A stretch of 64,000 bases of DNA, from positions 48,166,402-48,230,401 of the forward strand of contig NC_079134.1 in assembly GCF_945859705.1 (NCBI RefSeq), given 5' to 3'. The notes under the pieces are model-generated. The model did not search any database. It saw only the letters and a list, made by a program, of their open reading frames with translations, and was not told where the DNA came from. Shown one piece after another: positions 19,398 to 34,300 of this stretch. Every line of letters begins with the position of its first letter. Position 1 is the stretch's first letter. This DNA comes from Episyrphus balteatus. Its lineage: Eukaryota; Arthropoda; Insecta; Diptera; Syrphidae. The position numbers and the translations under genes are program-made.

Positions 19398-22300
19398 CTG
19401 AAAGGAATAAGTTTTATTTTGAGATTGAATCTATTAACACAAAAATTATTATTGTAAGGACTTTTATTATAAAAACGTGCATATAATAGTTACATTCCTA
19501 TAATTATCGATATATTGAAAATATATATTTATATTTTATAATTGAAATTAAAATTAAAACAACCAAACAACCAAGGCAATAGTTATTATGTTGTTAGCGA
19601 TTTCAGTATTTATATAAGTACTTTTATAGTTTTTTTTATTTATTTTTACACTAATTCGATAAATTACATCGAGAAAAATTAAAGGAAGATCCAATAAAAA
19701 CATAAGTCTATGTATAAAATCATACTAACTTATGTTTTGTTCAAGCTGAGACAATAAAAGAATCATTCAAATGGAACCTCTCAAGAAACAATGTTAAAAA
19801 TACTTTTAACGGAACAGAACAAAATGTTGTAAAAGAAACCATAGATTGAAACGAAGACTTTATGCACTGAGTTTACGAAATAAAAGACTTTCTCGAAATT
19901 TAACACAGAATTAACATTCTCAATAATTGTTGGGTATGCGTATGGAGTCACTCGTTTTGAAAAGAAAAAAAAAGAAAATTTTGATAGATTTATTATTTGT
20001 GATAGCAAAATGCAGTGCAAAAATTGACAAAAAGTAGATCAAAGAACAAAAAAAAGTTGAAGAATGGAAAAAAAGTTTGGAGGTAAATACACATGAAAGA
20101 AAATTGCAAGACTTGTGATTCACTTCACAAGTGTAACTTGATTAGATATACACATGGCTTCGTGATGACGATTTTATAGATTTAACAAGCTTCTCACTAT
20201 AAAGGGTTTGAAGTTTGAAAAAAAAAATCAAAAAGAAAATCAATTACCACCTCAGGTCTTTCTTATCTTGAACGAAAAAATATTTTTGTATTTGCTGCAT
20301 ACAACTTGATGAATTTGTTCAACAATTTAATTTCGTTTTTCAAAAATTTAATCCCTGTTTCTCAGCCTTGTCTACTTTTACCAGATCAAAAACATTCAGC
20401 ACTCATGACTTCATTCTTGACTGCAAAAGTTCTTAACAAAACTCATCAAATTTCATCATCATACTTGTTCTTCGTACCGCCTTGTGAACTTAGATTGGGT
20501 CTTGAACTTTCCAGTGCTTAGCTCGGACTTAAACTCCATAGCACTTATGGGAAGAACTTAATTGAAGGGTTAGAGCCAGAAATCGAGCTCTAACGACGGT
20601 AAATTCACTTAAAACAGCAGTGGTAGACGAATAAAAAAAAATCCCACATGATACAGTCAATAAAAGCACGAGGCCAACTTTGATAAGAGCATTTTTCAAT
20701 GCTGTATTAAAAGTTTATTTTTCTGGCTATTCTTTGTTTCAGTTCACACAGTTTTTTGTTAAATAGGTTCAAGTATCAACTTTTACGACAACATAAAAAT
20801 TTCCTAAAATTGTTCGGATTTAGTCTTCTGCGAAAGCTATTAAATGAAGCTTTTTGACGATTCACTAAGAAAGTGAATGTGATTAAGAAGTAAAATCATC
20901 ATTAAACAAACTCTCATGAGTTAGACCCCCAATATTGAGAGTGTAGGTGTATACTAAAGAGCGATTTTTAAAGAGCAGTGAGCACTCTTTAAATAGCAGT
21001 TAAAGTCGAAAATTAATCTTTAAATTTGTTCCTAATATGAAATATGATTGAAAATAGGGAATACAAAATAAAATAAATAAAAAGTAGGTAACTATTTTCC
21101 AGTTTTGTAATGAGAAATAATTCCATGAATGCATGCACTGAGAAAGTGCAAATTCAAATAGAACTTTTCTGTTTCGCCACCATCATGTGTAAATCGTTAG
21201 ATATGGAGAATAGAATGCTTACAAAAGAGCAGTGAAATTTTAAAGAGCCGAGAACATTTTCTGAAAAAGAGCAGTGAAGTTACTAAGAACAGAGGGCAGT
21301 TGGTCTTATAAAAGCAGCGAAATCTCTAAGAGCATCAAAAATTTTCACTGGTATACCTGTTCACTTGATCGCTTCATGTTTATCATGTAGGAAAAAAAAA
21401 ACTAATCAAATTAGATTGGTTTGGATTTTTATAAGGCTGAAAACTTAGCAGTGAGCATTTATATTGAAAAACAATCGCAACTGTACACTGCTCAGTTGAA
21501 ATGCAGATTGATTAAAAGCAGCTTTCGCATTAGCTCCAACTCGAACAAAGGTATTAAGTCTTCATGCATTGGAAATTCGTGAAGAAATAAAATTTTAACA
21601 AGTTGTGTTCAAATATTTCCCTAAACCGAGTCTTTACAGTTTGTCCTTATCCATATTTAAATCGGCAAATAAAAAGGTTGATCAATTGAATTGAAGGACA
21701 AATCAAGGCGAGAGATGTGGAATTTCGTTGCACGAAATATGTACTTCGTAGTATTTTTGGATAAAATAACGTTTAATTTTTATGCTCCTGACGATTATAA
21801 GCTTCAGATCACAATTGAAAATGAAATGTTCTATTAAATCTGACTTAAATTTTAAATGTTAAAAGTATAAGGCTGAAGAAATCACGTTGGAGCACCTCCA
21901 TATTTTGTCAAAAATTCAAAATATCTTGCACGTATCAGCTTTGAGTACGGAATCACCCTTTGGTTGCTATTGTACAATGCAATTTATTTTTATCTAAACT
22001 CCACCTTATCCTAAATATTTCAAGTTGACTTTAACCTCATTTTTAAAAAAAAATTTGGATTTCTCTTCACGCAACTAGATAGATAAATTAAATTTTTTCT
22101 TTGCGAAAATGTATACATAGGTTTTGGTAATTCGTTAATAATACAGTCAAATAAGGTGAAAAAAGGGGTAAACCTCGGAATGAATGCTAATAGAATTCTT
22201 TTGCTCAATACCTTCGTTTTGGCATTCTATAACATACCTCAAAAGTCTAGAAAAATCTCATGTCCGCAAGTCGCGATTTTTAAGGTCAAAGCGCGAAATG

Positions 22301-25300
22301 GAGATTTTCAAAATTAGCAATAATGAACAATGGTATAATATGCAGATATGATAAATGACTTCGAGGTATTTTTTAATGGTGATGCCAAAAAATCTAAAAT
22401 CAAGACAATCTGACGTCTCTGAAAAAAGTTATACCTGTTTTTCATCTGTCAACCCATATTATTATAACAGTTGCAAACTTACTACCGAAAAACCCTTAAA
22501 AGTTATGGTAGAGGGACCAAATTTTGCATTATGGTTTTCATATTCATAATCATTAAGAATCAATACAATGCAATGAAAAAACATATAAATCTATGAACAA
22601 ATGGTATTTTTTGAAAAAATGGGAAATTTTATGATATGCACTAAAAAAAAACCAATTTGGGAATTAGTGCTAATAAGCTAATTTTTTGGTTTCTATGTTT
22701 GTTTGGATATTCTATAACTTATGTCAAAAATCTAAAAAAATCTCACGTCCTCAAGTCCTAATTTTGCAGGTTAAACTAAGTTAGGTGCAGATTTAAAAAA
22801 ATTGATAAGAAAAGTTTAAATTTTTATATGTATACCAACATAAGCGACAGGATTAAAAGGTATTTTTTAACACTTATTCCAACAAAACTCACAAACAAGT
22901 CAACCTGACCATCCCTGAAAAGTAATGCACCTTATTCATGTTGATCTGACACAAATACCTGAAGTGTTGTTTTTCAATTTTTTAAAATCTGCACCTTGTC
23001 TTCAAACCAGGAAAATTACGACTTGCGGACATGAGATTTTTTTAGATTTTTGACATAAGTTATAGAATATCCAAACAAAGATAGAAACAAATTAGCCTAC
23101 TAGCACTAATTCCAAGATTGTTCTAAAATGTTTTTTAGTGCATATCCCAAAATTTCTCCTTTTCTCAAAAAATACCAATTTTTCAAAGATGTGAATGTTT
23201 TTTTCATTGCATTGTTTTCATTCTTAATGATAATGAATATGAAAACCTTCATGCAAAATTTGGTCCCTCTATCATAACTTTTAAGGGTTTTTCGGTAGTA
23301 AGTTTGCAACTGTTATAATAGGTAATATGGGTTGACAGATGAAAAACAGGTGTAACTTTTTTCAGAGACGTCAGATTGCCTTGGTTTTAGATTTTTTTGG
23401 AATCAGCATTAAAAAATACCTCGAAATCATGTATCATATGTGTATATAATACCATCGTGTATTTTTGCTAATTTTGAAAATCTCCATTTCGCGATTCCAA
23501 TTCTCCATCGCGACTTGCGGACATGAGATTTTTCTAGACTTTTGAGGTATATTATAGAATTCCAAAACGAAGGTATTGAGCAAAAAAAAATTCTATTAGC
23601 ATTCATTCCGAGGTGAAACCCTTATTTGACTGGATTATAAGGATTATTCATATTTTTAAAAAAGAGATTTGAAAAAATTCTTAAAAATAAATTTTCCAGT
23701 AGTTGACTAATATATATTTTTGAACCAAATAAACATTTACATTTACTCTTTAGGGAAAGTATCTATTTTATGTTATATAAATTTAGCCGAAGACCATCTG
23801 TATGGGCCTAAAGGTTTTAAAAATATACTTTTTAAAAAACCCTCAATTATGTAAAATTGCATAACTGCCAGGAGGATTTTAGCCTAAAAAAGGTGAATAA
23901 GTTTTAATGTTTATAGTTATACATAATAATGACGCAACTTCTATTTTTCCACATTAAGGATGCGTGAGGAATTAATTTTTTTCTTTGGTGTAAGGATCGT
24001 CTCAAAATCTTTTTCTGATCAACAATACCAACAATACTAGTCAAGGTGAAAATCGGTTATAAGGTTTTTTAAAAGAGAAAAAGTTTCCATATGGATACTT
24101 CCCTATAATTTAACTACACAACAGTAAAATAGCACATGCAAATTTTACTACAGATTTGTTATTATATTATGCATGCAATTTTTATTTCAAAAAAGTTAAA
24201 AACAAAAAAAACTTTTTAAAAACCATGCACATTTTCCAGCCTCGAGTATAAGTAAAAACACACAACCAACATAATAAAATAAAGAAAAAAAAAACATTCC
24301 AATCAACAGATTTAAGAGAGAGAGAAAAATTTTTAAGGTAAGCTTGTTATTTCATCTCACGCAAATGCACACATGATCAACATACAAAAAATAATATAGT
24401 TTCACCAAAAAACATAGATACGAATAGATAGATAGTTTTTTTTGTATTGTTTTTTGTAAATAATTTGCAATAAACACACACAAAAAAGTGTGCATGTGAT
24501 AGTAAATACCATTAGCATAGCGCTAGGGATTACAGAAGGATCCACTGTGTTAAGCAAACCGCTGGAATATTTTTTCATTCGAGTTGGGAAAAACGTTGAC
24601 TCCACGCCCTATGTACCGAGAATGCATGATAAAGTTTCATATTTATTAGAATTGTTTGGCTTGAATTTGAAAATGTTTTTTTTTTTTTTTTTATAAAAAA
24701 AAGCTTTGTTTTTTTGTATGGCACTGAGGGAGTCTATGGAGAGTTATTTTTCGGTTTTTGGTTTTTTCGGTTAATTTGGCCCAAAGGAGAGGATAGTTTG
24801 AAATTTGTTTTTGTTTCAGTTTTTTTTTGTATTATAAAAAAATGTGAAACCAACCAACACTCTGACATGAATTATGTTTAAGTTTAATTATATTTTTGTA
24901 TATAAAAAATTCAATACTGACCTCAAGAACGACACCCTCCAGAGCTGGTTGCGAGATATTTTTCATATTTCCATGACTCAACTTAGGAGCACTGTCGGCT
25001 CGATTGCGTCCCAATGATTGATTGGATGTTTTATCAACTCTGCCTCCAACTGAATTATTCGATGTTTTGTGATTGATTTCGAGTGCTGACCTAAGGATAT
25101 CAACTTTCGATCCATGACGTGGAACTCGAATTTGCTCCACGTTGTAGCTGCTGCGTCTATGGGGTAGGTGGTCCTGTATGTCGACCTGTTTTTTTTGTTT
25201 TTTTTTTTTTTGTTTAGAAATTCAAATTAATTGACTGAAATGGGAAACAAAATATCCGCCTTACCCGAGAGCCTCTGGGTAGAGAGGTCAAACTTCCAAT

Positions 25301-28300
25301 TTGGTTGTATTTTATCATGAGGCTCAAACGTTCCAGAGACATGGATGTACCTTGTTCTTTGGTAGGTGGTTCGGTTAGTTTTTCGGTTTCTCCATTTTCG
25401 ATTGCCTCATTGTCATCATTATCATCGATTTGATGGTCGAATTTGCGTAACCAAACGAGATGCAAAAGACCGTAGGCTATGCCACCGACAACAGCCAATA
25501 GACCCATGTAACGGAATGCATCTCGAGTGCCAAATTGTCCAATCAGTAGACCACCGGTGAATGAACCACTACCACGACCTAGGGAAAGTTCAAAATAAAT
25601 ACGGTGAGAAGTGTTTTTTGAATGTTATGTGAAAGAATGTTAGACTACAATTTTAACAGAAGGCTTAAAGAAATTGAGACTAATTTTGTATTGAATAACA
25701 AACCACTAAATTTGTGTGTTAGGTTAGTATTTGTTTTTTTTTTTTTTTTTTTTTTGTAATACTATTTTAAAAATAAGCAGTTTGAAAAGGCTATAGAAAT
25801 ATTTTTAAATTTTTAATTCTTATTTCATAGAATTGTATTTTTCTGTTTATTTATTTTTATTAATTTATTTTTATTAGCATTAAAGACAAGAATATAAACA
25901 TTTTGTTTGATTATTAAATACAAGTGCTTATTAAATTTGATTAAGTGTGTTATCACCTAGGCCAAAGTTGTAATTCACGTCACTTGCTGTTGTCAATGTT
26001 AATCCAGTCAAATAAGGGTTTAACCTCGGAATGAATGTTAGTAGAAATTTTTTTTGCTCAATATCTTCCTTTTGCCATTCTATAACATATCTCAAAAGTC
26101 TAGAAAAATCTCATGTCCGCTTGTCGCGATTTCAAGGTCAAATCGCGAAATGGAGATTTTCAAAATTAGCAAAAATAGGCTATGGTATTATATACACATA
26201 TGATACATGATTTCAAGGTATTTTTTAATGCTGATTCCAAAAACTCTAAAATCAGGCAATCTGACGTCTCTGAAAAAAGTTATATCTGTTTTTCATCTGT
26301 CAACTCATATTATTATAACAGTTGCAAACTTACTTCCGAAAAACCCTTAAAAGTAATGGTAGCGGAACCAAATTTTGCATGAAGGTTTTCATATCCATTA
26401 TTATTAGGAATCAAAACAATGCAATGCAAAAAAACATTTATATCTATGAAAAAATGGTATTTTTTGAGAAAAGGGGAAATTTTGGGATGTGCACTAAAAA
26501 ACATCCTGGTACAATCTTGGAATCAGTGCTAATAGGCTAATTTTTTTGTTTCTATCTTTGTTTGGATATTCTATAACTTATTTCAAAAATCTAAAAAAAA
26601 TCTCATGTCCGCAAGTTCTAATTTTCCAGGTTAAACTAAGTTAGGTGCAGATTTAAAAAAAATAATAAGAAAACTTTAGATTCTTATATGTATACCAACA
26701 TAACCCATATCATTTTAAGGTATTTTTTAACGCTGATTCCAACAAAACCCACAAACAAATCAATATGACCATCCCTGAAAAGTAATGTACCTTATTCATG
26801 TTGATCTGACACAAATATCTGAAGAGTAGTTTTTCAATTTTATCAAATCTGCACCTTATTTTCAAACCAAGAAAATTAGGACTTGCGGACATGAGATTTT
26901 TTTAGATTTTTGAGGGTAGTTAAAGAATATCCAAACAAAGATTAAAATGAAATAAATGGCCCATTAGCACTTATTCCTAAGATGAACAAGAATCTTCTTT
27001 AGTGCATATCCTAAAATTTGCCCCTCCATCAAAAAATACCATTATTTCGTAGGTATATATATTTTTTGTAATGGATTGTTTTGATTTTTAATAATGATGG
27101 ACTCTAAAATCTTCATGCAAAATTTGGTTCATCTACCATAACTTTTAAGGGTTTTTCGGCAGTAAGTTTGCAACTGTTATAATAATATGAGTTGACAGAT
27201 GAAAAACAGGTATAACTTTTTCCAGAGACGTCAGATTGTCTTGATTTTAGATTTTTTGGAATCAGAATTAAAAAATACCTTGAAATCATGTATCATATGT
27301 GTATATAATACCATAGCCTATTTTTGCTAATTTTGAAAATCTCCATTTCGCGATTTGACCTTGAAATCGCGACAAGCGGACATGAGATTTTTCTAGACTT
27401 TTGAGATATGTTATAGAATGGCAAAAGGAAGATATTGAGCAAAAAAATTTTCTACTAACATTCATTCCGAGATTTACCCCTTTTTCCTCCTTATTTTACT
27501 GTATTATGTACACTGTGGCGTATACGTACTTTTGTTCTTGTTTTTTTTTTTTTTTTCTTTAACGCAGATACAAGAGTAGGGAAGGAGGAAACACTTGATC
27601 AAGCTTATTCAATGGTGGTATAAATTATATCGTTCATTATTATTTGTTTTATTTTTCTCAATCTAGTTGTTTTGATGTAAGAAATCAGTTTAAATATTTT
27701 TTTTTTTTCAAAATTTTGATCTTGAATAGTGTTCATCAAAACAACTTGATATACCTAATGAGAAATTTAAAGAATGGTTTACTGGCCTTTGAAGATAAAA
27801 AACAATACTGTGAGTTTTTCCGTTGATTTTGAATAATTATTAATTAATTAATTCGAGTATAAATTTATAAAGAGTAATGGCGTTTTCGATTGGCAGTCCG
27901 GAAGCGTCCGGAATCATTCTGAAAAAATTTTATTCACACAAAACTGTCAGTTTTGTACGAATAAAACGCTTTCAGAATGATTCCGGACGCTTCCGGACTG
28001 CCAATCGAAAACGCCATAAATAAATCAAAATTCAATGGTAGACAACTAGGAGATTTTGTTTTTATTTTAATTTAAGGTACAAAAAATTATAATATAATCT
28101 GAATTTTTAAATTTAAATTACTACAACTCAAGAGAGAGACAGACAGCACGAAAACAGCCTTATGGCAGTACAAGCGATTTTTGGAAAATCGATATTTCCG
28201 TCAAAACAAAATCCCAAATTAAAAATCTTTTAACTTGCGTTATAGGCACAAACAAAATATTTAAGATCAACGATTACACCTACAATAACGCCCTATACTT

Positions 28301-31300
28301 TTTTGTACACTCGAAAACCTTGTTTTATAATTGGTTTTTTGTTTTATGACATAGTTTTTGAAAAATAAGCTTAAAAAAAATTTAATTAAAAATTTCGAAC
28401 ATATTTTTTTTTCTAAATTATATGTAATTAAGTTCTCATTTAGCTTTCCAAATTTAATGTTTTTATTTGAAAATCGTGTCTTGGCATTTTCAAGAAATTA
28501 AAAAATTATTAAAACTACTTTTTCAAGAAAATCCCTTCAATATTTGAAAACTAAACTAGTACTTAATTATGTACCTACATAAAATTTTGAAAAAAAAATA
28601 GTTCGAAATGTTTGTTTTTAATTTTGATTATGAAAATTAATTTCAAAAACTGAGTTCAAACAGCTTTATTAAAAACTTAATAAAAGACGAGGTGTATATG
28701 TAACCGTTGATTTTAAGTTTTTTTTCCAAATTGAGAACAACTAATTAGATTAAAGAAAAATGGCTCAAAAAGACCAAAAAAACAATACATTTTAAGAGTC
28801 CATACTTTATCCAATTCAAATTTGTGCAATTATTTTGAAAATAAAGTATCTTTTTTTCCCAGTAAAATGTAAAATATCTATAAATGCTCAAAGGATAAAA
28901 ATAGAATATTTAGTAAAAACATCGTTTTTTGTCTTTTTTAAATAGAAAAATCTTAAGTTTTTCACAATATTTTTATTTTAAAATTTTTTAAAATTTAAAA
29001 TTTTAAAATTTTTTAAAAGGATACATTCGAGTTAGTTATAGACAAATACTCAAAAAATAACAAAAGGAGTCGAAAATATTGATCGTTACAAAAATGGTCA
29101 TATCTTTATAACTTATCCATAGATTTTGAAAAAAATTATCTTGTTATCTTTGCCAGAAAGCGAACTACGCATACAAAATAATGCTATATGAGGATTCGAA
29201 AGATTTCGATATTTTGGAAAAATTTCCTTTAAAAATCGATTTTTTATAAATTTTTTTGATACATTGCACTTAAACATCTGGATTAAAGCAGAAAAATTGT
29301 TCTAGTGTTTCTTGCGTATTTATTTAGCTTTCAGATGCCGATTTTTCTATTCAGATTGATCGTTTGTTACTCAAGATATAGCCCAAATGTAATGTAGCTG
29401 GAAAAAACAACGACAAAAAACTTTGAAAAATTATATCTCGAAAAACTTTTTTTTTATATGATTTTCGAGTTTTCTGGGCTCAAATCTATACGAAAAGTAA
29501 AACGGCTCTTGGTGTCCAAAAATTTGTTATTATTATTAGTGACTCACAAATTGCAACTTTTCAGTTCATCAGATATTCTATAAAAATGACCAGCATACAT
29601 GTACATGTACATGTACAATCAATAAAATAATTTGTACAAGTTCCAAAATTTCAGATAATATTATTAATATTAATTTTATTAGATAGTAATTAATTTTTTT
29701 AAAAAACCCTTTTTAAAGTTTTTTTTTTATAAGATATGCAAGTTCTATAAAAGGGGACAAGGAAATTTAGAAAAACAGTTCGAGTAAACGCCATGCTTAG
29801 GCACATAACTATAACTTTCTTCACACGTTAAATGAGAACTTCACAAAATTGGACCAATCTCTCTTCAAATATTGACACATTTCCAAATGTCCACAAGAAT
29901 TTCTACCGAATTTATTTACATTAAATTACTCAATACACATGTCAAAACACCACTCTTATACACTTAAAAGGCCTTTAAGTCACTGAGTTTGAGTTTTTGT
30001 TATATCAACCAATCGAATTAATCTAAATTCAAAATAAATGAACTATATCAACAAAGTAACATTTATAAATACATACCTAAACTGAAATGTGCCATTCCCA
30101 AAACACCAATTAACGTTGCCAATAGATTCTTGGGTGCTAATATTGAGCAATATGTTGCAGCAGCAACCCACATCAAATGGCATGAGAGAGCCTCCATAGC
30201 CTCAAAGGGAAAACACCACCAGGCATTCCTGTACAAAAAAAACATATATATACACAAAAAACAAACAAGTAACATATGTTTATTTCGAACAAACAGAATA
30301 GCCTTCGGTATAGTACGATAGGAACCGGTAAAGCATACTCATACTCACTCTATAAATGAATATCCAACCAACCGTCCGGCATGCGAGAAGAATGCAATAA
30401 TGATCAAATTTACATGTCCGAAAATTCTTGTTATCTTTTCAGCTCCATACAGGAATGGAATACTACTCACCGTACCAACAGTGATTGTGATTCCTGTAAA
30501 ATGTCAAATGGAACAACACAAGGGTCAATGTTACACAATTTGACAAAAGACAAACAACAGACACAAAATGTGACCTTTATAGGAACCGAGAGAGCACTTA
30601 CCTAGTAAATAATTTGGTGCACCCAATTCCTTCAGGTACAAAAACAAGAAGCTCTCAATGAAGCCCCAGAAATTGCCCAGAACAAAGAGGAACAAAATGA
30701 AAGCGATTACATGTGGCATTTTCAGGAGGTTCCATAAATCCCTGAATACATTGTCGGCTGGTAGCTTCTCACCGAGTGGCATCATTAAAACTGATATTGT
30801 CGAGATGACCAAGAGTATGTCGTATGTGTAGAAGGCAGCTGAATAGTCGGTATAGCCGAGTCCTCGAGAGGTGTAATCAATCATGATGCCGGTTATTGGT
30901 GAAAAGATGGCCATACCAATGCTGGAAAAGAGACGTTCTCTACCAAAATCACCGCCGTATTTCTCAATCATGGTTAGGGCAATTGGATCCATTATTGTTA
31001 CACCAGCTGACAACATTGTTGTGGCAAGGAATCTGTGAAATATAGTGTTGGCAAAATATAAATTTTCAAATTTATGTCGAACAATAATAATAAATTTTTG
31101 CAGAATAACAGATTCAAAATTTATAATGGTTTGTTTTTGGTTTGACTTTTGTGTCATTGAGATTAGAGAAATATTTGTATAGATTTGGGTTAAATGACTT
31201 TGTGACATAAATTGAAATAGAAAAACATAAGGAGTAAAATAAAGCATATGAATTCCCTTTGGCATCATAATTTTACTCTTGCATATTCACAACTTTCCAT

Positions 31301-34300
31301 AAGGTACTTTTTGTTCGAATGAATGGGTATATCAATTATTTATCGATTTTATAGTTTTCATTTCATTTTCAAAAATCTTTCCTCAAATACTGGTATTTAA
31401 TATTGTTAAATGTCCTTAAAAGGACATGATAATCAGTATATATATGAATATTTCAGCAACCTTTACGAATGATAAATGTATTAGCTTTTTATCCAGAGTT
31501 AAAAGTTTGGAGCATTTTTTTCCCACAGTTTCACTTTTCATGTACGTAAAAACACAATTTCTTCAGAATTTTAAAAATTTGCGAGTATGTTTTTAAATAA
31601 GAATTTTTTAAACAATTTGAATTTACTTAAAGTTTTCACTAACAGTTCTGTTTAACAACACTGCGTTTGAATTAGATTTTTCGTTCTTCATACCATTGTA
31701 TCATATTCGCAATAAAGTTATCTTTATTTTTTTGTATTTCATTCAGTGGAATAAAAATTAAAATAAATTTAGTTACATGTGTAAATTTGTATTTCAATTA
31801 GTTCAAAAACTAAAACCCGATATCCAACTGCAGAGAATTTACGCTATAAAAACTACAAAACATGAGAATATTTTTATCAGAAATTTACCACCGCCCTAAA
31901 TTAGTTTAAAAAATCATGAACTACAATGAATTATGTGTAGGTATTTTATTTAATAGACAATTTATATTAAATAGTTGGTACACGTAACGGTTTCGAAGAA
32001 AAATTCATTTTGTTTAACAAATTCCGATGAAAATTATGTACTTTTTGCCGTGACCCGTGAGTTTTTAGTACTTGGCTCAAAAACTACTTTAAAACTACAC
32101 TCATTTATTTCGTAACTATTTGCATATAGTCACTTGCACTTGATAGAATTCAATGAAATTTTGCAAATAACTATTTTTGAGGTCATGTGGTACAAAAATA
32201 GAGACAAAATTCTCTATTTTAGAGGAAACCTAGTCAAATAATAAAAAAAATTTTCAAAGTGTTGTAAGAAATTGAATTTTATTACAACTTCGAGTTGTTA
32301 ACTAATTTTTAACGAAATACCTATTGATGAAAAAAAAATGTTTTGATTCCTATTGTTCCAATATTTAAGTGAAAAATGTTCAAAGTAGAAATTTTTTCAA
32401 ATCTCACAAGAACTGCATTTAATCGAAAACCATAAGTATTTTAGATGAAACAGCTTCCAAATAATGAGAACCCTTAAATTCGCCTATCCAGCCAATCGTT
32501 TGCACAATTACACGGTGTACCTAACACTCAAAATATACGCGGGCGGAGACCTATCAGGTTTTGTAGAGCTAGTCGCACTGATTACGAAACAGTATTTAAA
32601 AATCCCCTAACACCCCCAAAATCTGGAGTAACGGGCAAAAAACGGTTTTTTGGACCTTCACTCATTGAAAAAATTCTAGCTTCGACAATTTTTTACCCAT
32701 TTTCGATAAAATAATTTTTCAATTTTCTCAAAAACTAGAAGACATAGAAACATATAGTTTTCACTGTTCTTTAAGGAATCAATTGAGGCAGTTTTCTGTG
32801 TGAGTAATTTTTTTACTAAAATTCACAGTCTGGATAAAAATAGTATAAAATGAGTTTTTAAAAATTTTGTTCGCCTATTTTTAACTTTGAAATCGATTAT
32901 TTCAAAAACTATTCGTTATATTATATTGATTTAAAAATCAATTCAAATGTACAATTTTTCCTTTCAGAAATGGTATCATTTATTACTGTAAGTGTTGCCG
33001 TTGTTTTTTAATATTTTTTTTTTATTTTGATATTTTTTTTTAGAAAAATGCCCCTCCCACCTAAACGGGGAGAGATAGACCCCCCTTTCAGAGAAAAAAA
33101 TGTTTTTATTGAGCTCCTCTACAAAAACCCGTTTTCAAATCCTGGCGCCCAAGTTATCCTACTACGTGCCGAAACAACATTTTTGTTCTATACCTAAAAG
33201 TTCGAATTTCTGTATCTGGGTTGAAATCGAAAATTTTTTTTTCTGAGCCAATTTTGAAGTGATTTTCATAAAAAATACCTCGATTGATTGGGAAATAGAT
33301 ATAGTTTTAGAATATATTTTTTAAATAGCATGTTGTTTTAAAAAAATAAACTTTAAATTGATGCCGAAAATGGGCAAATGACGAAAAAAATTGAATTTTT
33401 GAACTTTTACAGCTTAAAAATTCTAAGTGGTTTAACCGAGTTACATGTTTTATACATTGTTGAAAAGGTATATTTGTCTTCTATCAGAAACTGTAAAAAA
33501 TCAAAAATGGGTAAAAAATTGTCGAAGCTAGAATTTTTTCAATGGGTGAAGGTCCAAAAAACCGTTTTTTGATCGTAACTCCAGATTTTGGGGGTGTTAG
33601 GGGATTTTCAAATACCGTTTCGTAATCAATGCGACTAGCTCTACAAAACTTGATAGGTCTCCGCCCGCGTATATTTTGAAACCTCATTTTTGTAACACAG
33701 TGTTTTTGGTGTCCCAAACACCATGTATAAAAACAAGACTTAGAATTAAAAATAAAATGCACGACTGGGTTGCACGTTTTTGTTCTTATGTTTAATGTTC
33801 CTTGGAATATTAAAGTTATTTAAATATCCATAAACTTTTTTTAACAAATTTAAAAATAAAAGACTTAAAAATTAATATAAAATCTGGTATTAAGTTACAT
33901 AAACATCCCTTTAACAGGTTTTGGCCTTCATATGTCATTTAAATTCTTATATAACAAGGATTTTTGAGAAAAAAATTTAAAATCTAATCAAAATTTCCAA
34001 AATTTTTTAAAGAATTGTTTTTTTCCAAAAAAACATGAACTTTTTTTTTTTAATCCAAAAATAACTTTTCTAAAAATTTTTCTAAATATTAATATAATAT
34101 AAAACGTGCTTATACAAAAATTTTCATTGAAAACGGTTGATTTCTATGACAAGTACCGTTAATAACGCTCTTAAAAAATATTTCATTTCAAAATCACGAC
34201 CATACTTGTTGCATAACATTTATTTTTTTAAATTAAAATCCTTGGAACCGTTTTTGAGAAAAACAGCTTTTTCCATTTTAGTCATATGGCCGTTAATTTT

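Noticed and set aside
30381..30605. + strand ORF of 74 codons
   Set aside because: Antisense shadow of MFSD6-like exon 7 and the adjoining intron.
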